DNA of 64,000 bases from contig OZ244935.1 in assembly GCA_965222005.1 (NCBI GenBank), positions 4,402,001 to 4,466,000 of the forward strand. Reading direction: 5' to 3'. Position 1 is the first letter of the stretch, and every line of letters begins with the position of its first letter. Position numbers and translations under genes: made by a program. Origin of the DNA: CBDCTM01 sp965222005. Its GTDB lineage: Bacteria; Bacteroidota; Bacteroidia; Chitinophagales; Saprospiraceae. The notes under the pieces are model-generated. The model did not search any database. It had not been told where the DNA came from and worked only from the letters and a program-made list of their open reading frames with translations. Positions 18,018-27,297 of this stretch are shown here, piece after piece.

Positions 18018-18198
18018 GCTTGAATTTTAAATTTGAAAAAAGAAGTGAACCCGATCCAATGGTTTAAAGATATTAAATACATCTTACTTTTTTACATAGA
18101 AAATTGATTTCTATCAAAATTTAAAGAATAAGTAATACACGATAGTGATTTCAGATAGTTAATATTTTTAGCAAGGGTGCATAAAATTATATGACCTG

Positions 18199-19200
18199 AT
18201 GAGCATTTTGATACTGGCCATTGAATCTTCCTGCGATGACACTTCTGCTGCCGTTTTGCAGGATGGTCGGGTGCTAAGTAATGTAGTGGCCAGCCAGCAA
18301 ATCCACAAGCTCTATGGCGGTGTGGTACCGGAAGTGGCATCAAGGGCACATCAGGAGCACATCATCCCGGTGGTACGATTGGCCATCGAAGAGGCGGGTA
18401 TCCGCAAAACCAACCTCAAGGCCATTGCCTTCACACGCGGTCCCGGCCTCATCGGCTCGCTCATCGTGGGGGTCACCTTTGCCAAAGCCCTAGCTCTCAG
18501 TCTTGACATCCCCATGATCGAGGTCAACCACATGCAGGCGCATGTGCTGGCGCATTTTGCCGAAGCCCCCTACCCCGTCTTTCCCTTTCTGTGCCTCACC
18601 GTATCGGGCGGCCACACGCAAATTGTGTTGGTCAAAGATCACCTGGATATGGAGGTGGTGGGCAGTACGCTGGACGATGCCGCCGGCGAAGCATTTGACA
18701 AAACCGGTAAACTGTTGGGGCTCGATTATCCAGCCGGGCCACTGATCGATAAGCTGGCCCAAACAGGTAGCGCTGTCTTTGAATTTCCGGAACCCAGGAT
18801 CGATGGCCTGGACTTTAGCTTTTCCGGCCTCAAAACATCGATTCTTTATTTCCTCAAAAGGAATTTGAAAGAAAATCCTGAATTCATTCAGCAAAATCTG
18901 GAGGACATCTGCGCCTCGGTGCAGCAACGCATTGTGAGCATATTGATGAACAAGCTCCACAAAGCAGCACAGCAGTTTGGTATCCGTGAGATTGCCATTG
19001 CCGGGGGGGTATCGGCCAACTCGGCGCTGCGCAGAGCCTTGCAGGAGCAGGGCAAAATCCAGGCTTGGAATACGTATATTCCCCGCTTTGAATACTGCAC
19101 CGATAATGCCGCAATGATTGCAGTTACAGCCTTTTACAAATACAAAAAAGAAATATTTGCCGGACATGATATTGCTCCCACTGCCCGCTACGTGTTGTAG
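18199..19200 (+). CDS. tsaD: tRNA N6-adenosine threonylcarbamoyltransferase
   Basis: A 333-residue enzyme of the ASKHA fold that transfers threonylcarbamoyl to A37 of ANN-decoding tRNAs, acting with TsaB and TsaE. The opening is ILAIESSCDDTSAAVL. The metal-binding H-x3-H (HMQAH) is at residues 111-115. The SGGHTQ and GGVSANSALR motifs are present, and the C-terminal CTDNAAMIA segment holds the conserved Asp. Length is normal. It stands alone between divergent bactofilin and the convergent polysaccharide operon. Confidence 0.96.
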   Translation: MSILILAIESSCDDTSAAVLQDGRVLSNVVASQQIHKLYGGVVPEVASRAHQEHIIPVVRLAIEEAGIRKTNLKAIAFTRGPGLIGSLIVGVTFAKALALSLDIPMIEVNHMQAHVLAHFAEAPYPVFPFLCLTVSGGHTQIVLVKDHLDMEVVGSTLDDAAGEAFDKTGKLLGLDYPAGPLIDKLAQTGSAVFEFPEPRIDGLDFSFSGLKTSILYFLKRNLKENPEFIQQNLEDICASVQQRIVSILMNKLHKAAQQFGIREIAIAGGVSANSALRRALQEQGKIQAWNTYIPRFEYCTDNAAMIAVTAFYKYKKEIFAGHDIAPTARYVL

Positions 19201-19279
19201 GGTAGTAGGCGGTTGTCTGGTACTCGGTAGCCGGTTGCCCTGTGACGGGTAAAAACCGTACAGCGGAAAACCGGAAACC

Positions 19280-20161
19280 TTAAAACCCTCTACCCCCCAA
19301 CACTCCATCTCTCTTCAGCAAATCCAAATATTGGCGGGCGCCTTTTTTATTGAGATGTTGATAATCGCTGAAGGCATCGGAAGTGGTTACAGCCTGTGTG
19401 TAAAGGCGGATTTTTTTGCCGGTGATCTGCTCCAGGCGAGCAATCCATTGTGCAAAGTTTTTGAAGCGCTTGGCAAAGGGCGGATAGTAGGGACTGACCA
19501 CCAGCTCGACCTTGGTGCCTTTTGATTCAGCCAACTCGATCAGCTCTTTCAGCAGCACAAAATTGCGCTCCAGCACTACAAAATTCAGCGAATCCGCTTT
19601 GCTTGCGCCCGCTATCAGGGGTTGGTTCATCTGGCGGTCGGTAAGCCAGTGTTTGTCATCTGATTGAAGATAGTAAAGACTTCGCAAAAAGACCTCGCTG
19701 TTGTAGCGGTACAAATGACTGAGCCTGGCTGCGCCGGCATTGGTTGGCAGGCTATCAGCGATCAACTGCTGCAAGCCCTTCGAGTACGGGGCATAACTGC
19801 TAAAGCCACTGCTGAGCTGATTGTTGAGGCGATCGCACATACTGACCTCTATCAGAAGCAGGTCTGGTGCAGCATACCGATTGTAATAGTCTTTAACCAG
19901 CTGCGCAGCCAGATCGACAGGCATGCCGTTGTAGCTGAGGTTGAAGCTGCGCTTTTCCGTAATTTGCTCGATATAAGGCTGATAAAAGATCAGCCCACGG
20001 CTGTTGCCCAGCAGCAGAATATCGCTCTCGGCCCGGTCATCATACAGGCGCGAGTAGCGAAACTGACTCTTTGAGCAAAGCTGCTTCAATAAATAGCCCC
20101 CGATTCTGTCTCCGATGAAGAACAGAACCAGCAAGGCAAATATCCAAAGTAGCTTTTTCAA
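19280..20161 (-). CDS. Membrane-anchored SGNH-like (DltD/AlgX-type) O-acyl transfer partner
   Basis: A 293-residue protein with an N-terminal membrane anchor (about 3-20). A block I-like motif LLLGNSRGLIF (GNS) is near residue 50-60, and a D-x-x-H pair DYQHLNKKGAR is near the C-terminus. These are the positions of catalytic Ser and Asp-His in SGNH esterases/acyltransferases. It starts (TTG 20161, no better in-frame start) 9 bases after an MBOAT gene. In alginate and D-alanyl systems such pairs move an acyl group across the membrane onto a polymer. The partner role is inferred from order and motifs. Confidence 0.7.
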   Translation of the reverse strand: MKKLLWIFALLVLFFIGDRIGGYLLKQLCSKSQFRYSRLYDDRAESDILLLGNSRGLIFYQPYIEQITEKRSFNLSYNGMPVDLAAQLVKDYYNRYAAPDLLLIEVSMCDRLNNQLSSGFSSYAPYSKGLQQLIADSLPTNAGAARLSHLYRYNSEVFLRSLYYLQSDDKHWLTDRQMNQPLIAGASKADSLNFVVLERNFVLLKELIELAESKGTKVELVVSPYYPPFAKRFKNFAQWIARLEQITGKKIRLYTQAVTTSDAFSDYQHLNKKGARQYLDLLKRDGVLGGRGF

Positions 20162-20170
20162 ATTTCTTTT

Positions 20171-21739
20171 TTAAAATTGAAAATAGATAAAGGCATTGGA
20201 GCCAAAGGTGCCAAAAAAAGCGATCAACCAAAGCAGTACAGCAAAGGAAACCACTCTAAAAGCAGGCTGTCGGATGACCTGCTGCCAAAGAGGTGTTCGT
20301 TCGTCAATCAGCTCAACCAGAAGTAAAGCGGCGATGAGCATCATACCCTTTATTACTACAAATTTGTTGACCACCGTTCCAAAATTAAAGCCTTCCAGCG
20401 AGGCGATATTGTCAATTACCACGGTGGCAATGTTGAAATCTGGTGCCCGAAAATAGATCCAGGCCAGGCAGGTCAGGAAATATACCAGCGCAATGGCAAA
20501 AGCATTTTGTATAAAATTGGGCACCCTCAGCTTGTCCAGCAGGCCGTTCCAAATCGGCCCCAACACCCGCTGCCCGATTAAGTAGGCCCCGTGTAGAAAG
20601 CCCCAAAACACAAAGGCCCAGCTCGCTCCGTGCCAAAGGCCACCCAAAAGCATGGTGATCATCAGGTTCATATAGGTAAACACCTCCGAAGCACTTTTTT
20701 CCGACTGCTTTACATACCACATGGCCAGGGGAATGCCTATCAAGTACAAGCCAATGAGCCACCACCAACCAGTAAATACAATGGAAATGATGAGAAACAA
20801 GCCGGTAAAAAACAAAGACCCAAAGCTACCGCCTCTATTACCACCAAGCGGAATATATAGATAATCACGCAACCAGCTTGACAATGAAATGTGCCAGCGC
20901 GTCCAAAACTCACTAAAGTTTTTCGAAAAATAGGGCTTTTTGAAGTTATCGGGAAAGTCGAAGCCAAGCACCCGTGCCAGGCCGATAGCGATGTCGGAAT
21001 AGCCTGAAAAGTCGCAATATATTTGAAAGCTGTAGAAGATCACGCCAATCGTGAGGTGCATGCTGGAAAAGCCCTCCGGCGCCGCAAAACACTGATCGAC
21101 AAAGGGCGCCAGGCTATCCGCTACCGCTACTTTTTTGAAAAAGCCCCACAAGATCTGGCCCGTACCGGCGATGATGCGATCCCAATTGAAGGAGCGGTCC
21201 TTCTGAAACTGAGGCAAAAAATCACTGGCCCGCACGATGGGACCTGCTACCAGCTGAGGGAAAAAGGAAATGAAAGTGGCAAAGCGGATGAAATCTCTTT
21301 CCACAGGAATCTTTCTTTTATACACATCAATGGTATAGCTCATCGACTGAAAAGTATAAAAGGAAATCCCCACCGGGAGGATGATATTGAGCGACTCCAT
21401 ATTGGTATCAAAACCCGATGAAATGAGCAGGTTTTTAAAAGAGCCGATAAAAAAGTTGAAATATTTGAAGATCGCCAAAAAGCCGAGGTTGACCACCATA
21501 CTGAGCACCAGCAGGCGTTTGCGAAGATTGGGAGGCTCCGTATTTTCCAATTTTAGCCCCACAAAATAGTCGATCAGCGTAGAAGTAACGATGAGGCTTA
21601 AAAAGCGCCAATCCCACCAACCATAGAAAAAGTAGCTCGCAATCAGGCACAGCCACAGCCGCATTCGTCCCCTGAGGCTAAAATAAAGCGGCAGGAAGAT
21701 GCCAATAAAAACCAAAAAGGCCAGGCTGTTGAAAATCAT
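20171..21739 (-). CDS. MBOAT-family O-acyltransferase (AlgI-like)
   Basis: A 522-residue polytopic protein with about ten membrane segments. Family motifs are FWTRWHISLSSWLRDYLYIPLGG and GGLWHGASWAFVFWGFLHG, the latter containing the probable active-site His. Members such as AlgI, PatA and DltB transfer acyl groups from a cytoplasmic donor across the inner membrane for export-side modification. It sits between two SGNH-type genes, 3 and 9 bases from its neighbours, so O-acetylation of the polysaccharide made by this locus is the likely role. Donor and target are not shown by sequence. Confidence 0.92.
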   Translation of the reverse strand: MIFNSLAFLVFIGIFLPLYFSLRGRMRLWLCLIASYFFYGWWDWRFLSLIVTSTLIDYFVGLKLENTEPPNLRKRLLVLSMVVNLGFLAIFKYFNFFIGSFKNLLISSGFDTNMESLNIILPVGISFYTFQSMSYTIDVYKRKIPVERDFIRFATFISFFPQLVAGPIVRASDFLPQFQKDRSFNWDRIIAGTGQILWGFFKKVAVADSLAPFVDQCFAAPEGFSSMHLTIGVIFYSFQIYCDFSGYSDIAIGLARVLGFDFPDNFKKPYFSKNFSEFWTRWHISLSSWLRDYLYIPLGGNRGGSFGSLFFTGLFLIISIVFTGWWWLIGLYLIGIPLAMWYVKQSEKSASEVFTYMNLMITMLLGGLWHGASWAFVFWGFLHGAYLIGQRVLGPIWNGLLDKLRVPNFIQNAFAIALVYFLTCLAWIYFRAPDFNIATVVIDNIASLEGFNFGTVVNKFVVIKGMMLIAALLLVELIDERTPLWQQVIRQPAFRVVSFAVLLWLIAFFGTFGSNAFIYFQF

Positions 21740-21742
21740 TCC

Positions 21743-22444
21743 TTAATCATCAAGGTATTTGAGAAGGGCATCGCGCCAGATCAGATAAGCATCCCCGTTG
21801 ATGTGAATACCATCACTGGTAAATGTGGCTTTCAGCTTACCCTGTGCATCCTGCAGCAATGCATTGAGATCGACAAAGGTCAGATCATTTTGTTGGGCCA
21901 GCTTCCTCAACGATTCGTTTATCCGGCGCACCGATTCGTTGCTAATTCCGGATTGGCGCACCTCATTGTTTACCGGCAAAATGCTTTGAATATAGACGGA
22001 AGTTGCAGGAGATTGTTGCCGAATCAGGTCGATAATTTCTTTATAATTGCCCACAACTTCCTCCTCCGAATGGTTAATCAGATCATTGATCCCGATCATG
22101 ACAAACAGCTTGGCAGGTTCAGCGGCCAGCACACCAGGCAAACGCTCAAGCAAGCCCCTCGTCATATCCCCTTCAATGCCCCGGTTGTACACATCCGCGC
22201 GGCCCAACAGCTCCCGCCAGGGTCCCTGCGCAGTGATGCTGTTGCCAATAAATACAATTCCACCCCTTTCGATAGTCAATTTCTTTTGGATATCTTTTTT
22301 GTGCATATACACTCCGCTGATCCCATCGTGCTTCCATTTAAACCAAACATAATTCAAGCCGCCCAGCTTTTGGATGAGCAGAACAAATCCCGCCAGCGCA
22401 AGTACATTAAGCAGCACAGAGGCTATGAGCCATTTTTTATACAT
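21743..22444 (-). CDS. GDSL/SGNH esterase with membrane anchor
   Basis: A 233-residue protein. ATG 22444 is preferred to the upstream TTG 22483 because it places the anchor (LIASVLLNVLALAGFVLLI) at the N-terminus. The SGNH blocks are in order: IVFIGNSIT (nucleophile Ser), YNRGIEGD (Gly), MIGINDL (Asn) and SDGIHINGDAY (Asp-His). It resembles extracytoplasmic acetyl-esterases/transferases that remove or place O-acetyl groups. Its position 3 bases before the MBOAT gene supports a role in acyl decoration of the same polymer. Confidence 0.88.
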   Translation of the reverse strand: MYKKWLIASVLLNVLALAGFVLLIQKLGGLNYVWFKWKHDGISGVYMHKKDIQKKLTIERGGIVFIGNSITAQGPWRELLGRADVYNRGIEGDMTRGLLERLPGVLAAEPAKLFVMIGINDLINHSEEEVVGNYKEIIDLIRQQSPATSVYIQSILPVNNEVRQSGISNESVRRINESLRKLAQQNDLTFVDLNALLQDAQGKLKATFTSDGIHINGDAYLIWRDALLKYLDD

Positions 22445-22495
22445 CCCTCCAATTGAAGTGGTGAAGCTAATGATTTTTTCCAAAAACTGAGTCGA

Positions 22496-23749
22496 TCAGG
22501 GATTGCCAGCCCGGCTGTCGGCACCCGCTTTTTGCTTCAATATCTCATCGATACTGAAGTTGCGGTTGTGCTCCGTATGCTTGAAGTTTTTGTTGGGATT
22601 GCCCATTTTGAACAGCGCTGTGACCTGCTGAAGTACAAAGAGCGGAAGCCCCCACAGGGTCTTCCAAATTTGAGATGGTACCTTGGACAGATAGAGCGTC
22701 CAGAGGATGGTGAGCGCAAATAGCAGCAAACCCGCTGCCAATAAGGCCGACATCATCGGTGCCACCCAAATACCGACAACAGCCCAGAGAAGTGCCGCAA
22801 ACAAGAGGATAAATAAGGGCGGTGCGATGGTGATAAGCCCAAAATAGAGCTGATTGAAGCTGAAATTGGTCAAGCCCCGCCGGATAATTCCAATAGAATT
22901 GGGGAGGTTTTGGAAATAGGAGAAGAGCCATCGGCTTCGCTGCGTCTCTACCTGCTCAGCACAAGTCACCTTCTCATCGTACACAATGGCATCCCAAGCG
23001 TAACTAATGTATTCGTTTTGGCGAAGCAGGAAATTTTGCAAAATCTTGTCTTCCTGCAGCATTTTTTTCCACATTTCCTTACCTGCTTTGATCTCAGGAC
23101 TGGCCAGATAGTCTTTATACAAATTGGCTTCTACGGCCATTCCCGAGCCGGAAATAACGGAAGATGAGCCCAGCAGATAGGTAACGTAGCGCTCAATATA
23201 GTTTTTATAAAACTCTCCGGTGGCATCTGCGCAGGCATAGGTCGTATCCAGATTTTTGGCAGTACGCTGCCCCTGAATGCTGCGGTGTCCATTGTTGGCA
23301 TACTGGTTCATTTCCTCCAAAAAGCGGGGGTGTGCTACATTATCGGCATCAAATACCGCAATATAATCATGCGACCGGACAAATTGTTCGATCGCATGGA
23401 TAATGGATTTCGCTTTGAGGCGGAGCGGTGGGTCGGGGCGCAGTACTTTCAATTGTTCATGCTGTACATCCCAGCTGGAGATGTCGCATTCATCGGCTAC
23501 CAGATAGATCATATGGTTTTGGTAGCTCTGCCGAATTAGCGATTCAATGAGGGGCTTGGCAATAGCCGCATTCTTGTAGGCGGTGATAATGCAGCCAAAG
23601 TCAAAAGCCTTAAAATCAGGGCTCGCCGAGTCGATTCGTGTGATATTTTCACGCACCAACAAAGAGAACAATACGCTCACAAAAGGTTTTGCCAGAAAAA
23701 AGAAGAGTATGCTTCCAATGATAAGATACAAGTAGCTTAGGATTTCCAT
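22496..23749 (-). CDS. Membrane glycosyltransferase family 2 (cellulose-synthase-like)
   Basis: A 417-residue protein with an N-terminal membrane helix (about 5-28), a GT-A catalytic domain and two or three C-terminal helices (about 300-365). Catalytic features are AVFDADN (the metal-binding DAD), an acidic ED in MLQEDKIL, and QTQRSRW-type QxxRW as QRSRW. This is the layout of processive inner-membrane polysaccharide synthases. Its ATG overlaps the stop of the upstream glycosyltransferase (TAATG). Sugar specificity cannot be read from sequence. Confidence 0.88.
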   Translation of the reverse strand: MEILSYLYLIIGSILFFFLAKPFVSVLFSLLVRENITRIDSASPDFKAFDFGCIITAYKNAAIAKPLIESLIRQSYQNHMIYLVADECDISSWDVQHEQLKVLRPDPPLRLKAKSIIHAIEQFVRSHDYIAVFDADNVAHPRFLEEMNQYANNGHRSIQGQRTAKNLDTTYACADATGEFYKNYIERYVTYLLGSSSVISGSGMAVEANLYKDYLASPEIKAGKEMWKKMLQEDKILQNFLLRQNEYISYAWDAIVYDEKVTCAEQVETQRSRWLFSYFQNLPNSIGIIRRGLTNFSFNQLYFGLITIAPPLFILLFAALLWAVVGIWVAPMMSALLAAGLLLFALTILWTLYLSKVPSQIWKTLWGLPLFVLQQVTALFKMGNPNKNFKHTEHNRNFSIDEILKQKAGADSRAGNP

Positions 23750-24747
23750 TACACAGGTTTTGAATGGGAAGTTGCATAAATACTGCCAGCTACTATTCGC
23801 TGAGCTCCCCAGTGAGTTTTGCTACCAAAAAGTATGGAATAAACGGCCTTCCAAAAGGCTTTCAACTGAGGCCATTCCCCCTTCAACAGGTGGAGCAGGC
23901 TTGCTTTTGGAGCGGTGAATAGCAAGAAAAACAAAAGAAACAGCAAAAATTGTAGCCCCGTCCTGTTGCGACGCATAAATAGAAGCCTGCTGCGGGTCAG
24001 ATAAAAAGTTTTGAGGGCCGATACTTTTTGTACCGCTAAGGATTCTTTATGATAAATCAGGGCACGAGGTTCTACCATCACCTCAAATCCTGCTCTTTTG
24101 ATTTGTTCACACCAATCCAGCTCTTCGTAATACAGGAAGAAGGCTTCTGGCAATGGCCCTACCATTTGTATAACTTGTCGGGGCACCATCATAGCTGCTC
24201 CGTGGGCATAGGCCGTATGCTTCAAGTCTGCAAACTGGCCTTTGTCCCGCTGGCCAGCGCCAAATGTCTGATTGCGGGCTGTGAAAACGCTCACCGGACT
24301 TGTTCCGGCATATTGTATGATTTGTTGCCCGCCCTGATCGGCCGGATCATAGCAAATCTTAGGGCTTACGATTCCGCAGGAAGGATTTTGTTCAAATACA
24401 TCCAGCAATTGCTCAACCAAGCCGGCTGTGGGAATTGTATCATTATTGATAAAAAACAGAAAATCGCCCCGACACTGTTGCACAGCGATATTGTTGCCAC
24501 CGGCAAAACCGAGGTTTTCATCAGAACGAATACAAAAAATTTCAGAAAATTGGCTGCTCAGAGCCGGATATGCATTTTCAGGAGAGCCATTGTCCACCAC
24601 AAAAATTTCGAAATTCAGCTTGCCGTTCAGCTCGCTGCCAGGCCAGTAGGCGAGTTGCTTCAAGCTTTGCAGCAATTCGGCAGTTACGGCCAGCTCATTA
24701 TAGTTGACGGTGATAATAGATATCAATGTTTGACGCTCTGGCATCAT
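23749..24747 (-). CDS. Glycosyltransferase family 2 (rhamnosyltransferase-like)
   Basis: A 332-residue GT-A protein starting near SIITVNYNELAVT. It has VVDNGSPEN, GGNNIAVQ and FFINNDT (the DxD equivalent) in the first 110 residues, then FFLYYEELDWCEQIKRAGF, a typical WbbL/rhamnosyltransferase acceptor-side motif. A hydrophobic stretch near residue 270 (FLLFLLFFLLFTAP) suggests membrane attachment. It is likely to add one sugar to a lipid-linked repeat unit. It lies 106 bases downstream of the sugar transferase, across a hairpin. Confidence 0.88.
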   Translation of the reverse strand: MMPERQTLISIITVNYNELAVTAELLQSLKQLAYWPGSELNGKLNFEIFVVDNGSPENAYPALSSQFSEIFCIRSDENLGFAGGNNIAVQQCRGDFLFFINNDTIPTAGLVEQLLDVFEQNPSCGIVSPKICYDPADQGGQQIIQYAGTSPVSVFTARNQTFGAGQRDKGQFADLKHTAYAHGAAMMVPRQVIQMVGPLPEAFFLYYEELDWCEQIKRAGFEVMVEPRALIYHKESLAVQKVSALKTFYLTRSRLLFMRRNRTGLQFLLFLLFFLLFTAPKASLLHLLKGEWPQLKAFWKAVYSILFGSKTHWGAQRIVAGSIYATSHSKPV

Positions 24748-24787
24748 GCCGGTTATTGGTTTTAAAATCTATTTTTGGGCAGATAAA

Positions 24788-24819
24788 CTAAGGCAGTGAA
24801 TTTCGTGCCACTGCCTTAG
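24788..24819 (-). terminator. Hairpin between sugar transferase and glycosyltransferase genes
   Basis: An 11-bp perfect stem CTAAGGCAGTG / CACTGCCTTAG (24788-24798, 24809-24819) with a 10-base loop. On the minus strand it is followed by TTTATC, a weak T-tract. It may be a partial terminator or an mRNA-stabilising hairpin inside the polysaccharide operon. Confidence 0.55.
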
Positions 24820-24853
24820 CCTATCCAGTAGTATCAGTAATTTGCTGGTAAAA

Positions 24854-25954
24854 TCAGCTTTTTTGTATCATTGCGGGGAGCGTGCGGGACAGTATTTTGG
24901 TGTCAAGCAGAAAAGAAAAGCTTTCCGCATATTGAATATCGAGCTTTACCCTTTCTTCCACGCTCATGTTATCCTTTCCTTTACCGCTCGTCTGCCACAG
25001 TCCTGTGATGCCGGCCGGTGCCCAAAAGCGCTTGGCAGAGGCATCTTTGGTGAGCAATTCAGCTTCATAAAGCGGTAGTGGCCGATTGCCTACGATACTC
25101 ATTTCTCCTCTGAGTACATTGAATAGTTGTGGCAGCTCATCGAGGCTCGTTTTGCGAATAATCCGGCCCACTCGTGTCACTCTGGGATCGTTCTGAATTT
25201 TTATGAAGGTACCATCTCCATTGGATCCGCAGTAATGATTGAGGTGTTTGACCTTATTCAACTGATTATCAGCATCTTGGCACATAGAGCGGAATTTGAT
25301 AAAATTGAAAACGCGGTAGCCCGTACCCACTCTTTTTGAAAAATAAAGCACGGGGCCTTTGGATTCCAGTTTTACCAATAAAGCTATAAGCAACATCAAA
25401 GGGCCAGCCAGCAGAAGAGCTACCGAAGCAAAGACGATATCAAACACCCGCTTGTCCATTTGCATAGCAGGCAAGCGTTGGTCTTCACCGTCTTCAGGAA
25501 GTTTCAAGCCATGCAGCTCCGCCTTATATTTTCTTAGAAATTTAATTCGGGTGTGTACATCTTTCCAGCTAACCTTCCCCACATACCAGTCATCGATCCC
25601 GTGGTTAAGAGCTTCTGTGATATTTAGCGGCCTATCTCCGGCTCCCCAAACGATAAAAGGAACATGCTGCAGATGCGGGTTGGAATGAAACAGATGTGCC
25701 ACTTCAAATCCGCTTTTGCTGATTAATCTCTCGTTGCAGATGATGGCATAAGGTGTCTTTTGCCTGTTAGGTGTGGAGGCATCAAAGCCAGTGGTCCATG
25801 CCTTTAGCCGATCAACATTGTTGAAACGATTAAAGAAAAAGAAGCGCGGTTCGCTATCAGGTGGTGGAGCCAGGAAATCAAAAATCTCCGTCTCAAACCC
25901 CAATAATACCACCTCCAGCGTTTCCGCCTTTTGAAAGGTAAAAGTTTTGTTCAT
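24854..25954 (-). CDS. Priming sugar transferase with degenerate N-terminal receiver-like domain
   Basis: A 366-residue protein. Residues about 160-360 are a bacterial sugar transferase (WcaJ/PglC type): KRVFDIVFASVALLLAGP membrane helix, KLESKGPVLYFSKRVG, FIKFRSM, RKTSLDELPQLFNVLRGEMSIVGNRPLP and GITGLWQ. These enzymes load the first sugar phosphate onto undecaprenyl phosphate. Residues about 10-140 look like a response-regulator receiver (VVLLGFE, YAIICNE, VPFIVWG, VGKVSW) but lack the acidic pocket and the phosphoacceptor Asp, which is replaced by Asn in YAIICNE. It follows a genuine response regulator by 23 bases. Confidence 0.9.
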   Translation of the reverse strand: MNKTFTFQKAETLEVVLLGFETEIFDFLAPPPDSEPRFFFFNRFNNVDRLKAWTTGFDASTPNRQKTPYAIICNERLISKSGFEVAHLFHSNPHLQHVPFIVWGAGDRPLNITEALNHGIDDWYVGKVSWKDVHTRIKFLRKYKAELHGLKLPEDGEDQRLPAMQMDKRVFDIVFASVALLLAGPLMLLIALLVKLESKGPVLYFSKRVGTGYRVFNFIKFRSMCQDADNQLNKVKHLNHYCGSNGDGTFIKIQNDPRVTRVGRIIRKTSLDELPQLFNVLRGEMSIVGNRPLPLYEAELLTKDASAKRFWAPAGITGLWQTSGKGKDNMSVEERVKLDIQYAESFSFLLDTKILSRTLPAMIQKS

Positions 25955-25977
25955 AGTTTAGTGTGTTGTGTAAAAGG

Positions 25978-26370
25978 TCAAACAGTTACTGTACTATTTT
26001 TGGGACGGAGGGTGTTTTCAATGATTTTATCCAGTTCGAGTGGATTAAAGGGTTTAAATAAATAGGCTTCAATTCCTAATATTTTACATTGATTGACGGT
26101 TTCCTGGCATTCTTCGCCGGAAATGACAATCGCGGGGATGTCTCTGTAAAAACCACTACATCGGATTTGGGAAAGAAATTCTATGCCGTTGATCTGAGGA
26201 ATGGACATATCCAGAACGATCAAATCCGGCAAATTGCCAAGGCTCAGCCATTTGAGTGCTTTGAGAGCATCTTCAAATGAATTGACATTATAGCTTCGGC
26301 CAAGATAACTGCTCAAAAGCTTTCGAAGACCATGATGGTCTTCGATCAACAGAATACGTTTTCGGTCCAT
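25978..26370 (-). CDS. Stand-alone response regulator receiver protein
   Basis: A 130-residue single receiver domain starting at ATG 26370, behind AAAAAAGGAT. The frame could also begin 17 codons upstream. Acidic pocket ED at residues 10-11 (LLIEDHHG), phosphoacceptor Asp at 54 (LIVLDMS), Ser switch (VISGE) and Lys (LFKPF) are all present, so it should be phosphorylatable. No output domain or cognate kinase is adjacent. It is first in the polysaccharide operon, 23 bases before the sugar transferase that carries a receiver-like domain; direct protein contact between the two is a reasonable inference. Confidence 0.92.
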   Translation of the reverse strand: MDRKRILLIEDHHGLRKLLSSYLGRSYNVNSFEDALKALKWLSLGNLPDLIVLDMSIPQINGIEFLSQIRCSGFYRDIPAIVISGEECQETVNQCKILGIEAYLFKPFNPLELDKIIENTLRPKNSTVTV

Positions 26371-26421
26371 AGTTCTTATCCTTTTTTCCATTAAAAAAGG
26401 GAGTAAGTGTGTCAATCCCAT

Positions 26422-27297
26422 GAATTACTGTAGTAGTACAGGATTTCATGCAAAATCGGCGTCCACAGTATTCTGAAAAACAGAAAACGATAAACTAGGC
26501 TTTGGGCAAATAAATCGGTTAGCTACTATTCCTGTTTTCTAACCACAGGAAGACTTCTAAGAGGAATTTGAAGCAGGGTTACAACTTCCAGTTAGCAAGC
26601 AGCTTTTAATAAATTGGGAGGTTTAAGGGATGGAATTTGGGACAATATGAATAAACTGGTACTAATGCCAGTTTAACTCATGGGATTTTCTTTTAGCTTA
26701 TAATTCGATTTTGGGTAATAGAAATAAGCTTTTTGCGGATATTCTACCAGCAAATTTATACTATTTACTGTAAATATCTCAATAATTTCTATTTTTTCGT
26801 CATATGTTTGTAAGTCCTATAATAAATTTTAACATATTGGACTTGTATTAAATCAATTCAGGTACCGAAGCTAAGCAATTTGACACATATTTTTAGACTT
26901 AACATTATATTTCAAGTCACTACAGCTCCTAAATTCATTCAAGCAAGAGGATTAGCCAAACACACTTCAACATACCTTGTTAAATTTTTTAAAAACAATC
27001 GGAACAATCCCATTTCATTATCGAATAATAATAGGGAAATAGTTGGAATGGTCTTTCTATGTAGTCAGGGGAAACCAAAATAATTGAACGGGGGGAGGAA
27101 TAAAGTGGGTTTGTACTACAAAAATAGCCCATTTAAATACTCGCTGCATACCCAAAAACTGGTAATTATTGCATAATGTATATTCAAGATGGATACTTCT
27201 AAAATTAATGCTAATTTTATTTCTCCAAATCTGGTGCTTCACCCCTTTTCAAATTCGACAACAAATTTCAACGCCTGAAGTAGTATAATTATCTACT
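26422..27297. other. 876-bp gene-free, AT-rich divergent region
   Basis: This region separates the polysaccharide operon (minus strand) from a glycosyltransferase gene on the plus strand. The only open frames are short (67 codons or fewer) and have no family resemblance. It presumably holds the promoters of both units, but I found no full TAnnTTTG match near either start and no convincing terminator, tRNA or repeat. Confidence 0.6.

Noticed and set aside
26880..27242. Short frames in the 876-bp AT-rich gap
   Set aside because: 67 codons or fewer, no start signal, no recognised domain, and composition like the surrounding non-coding DNA.
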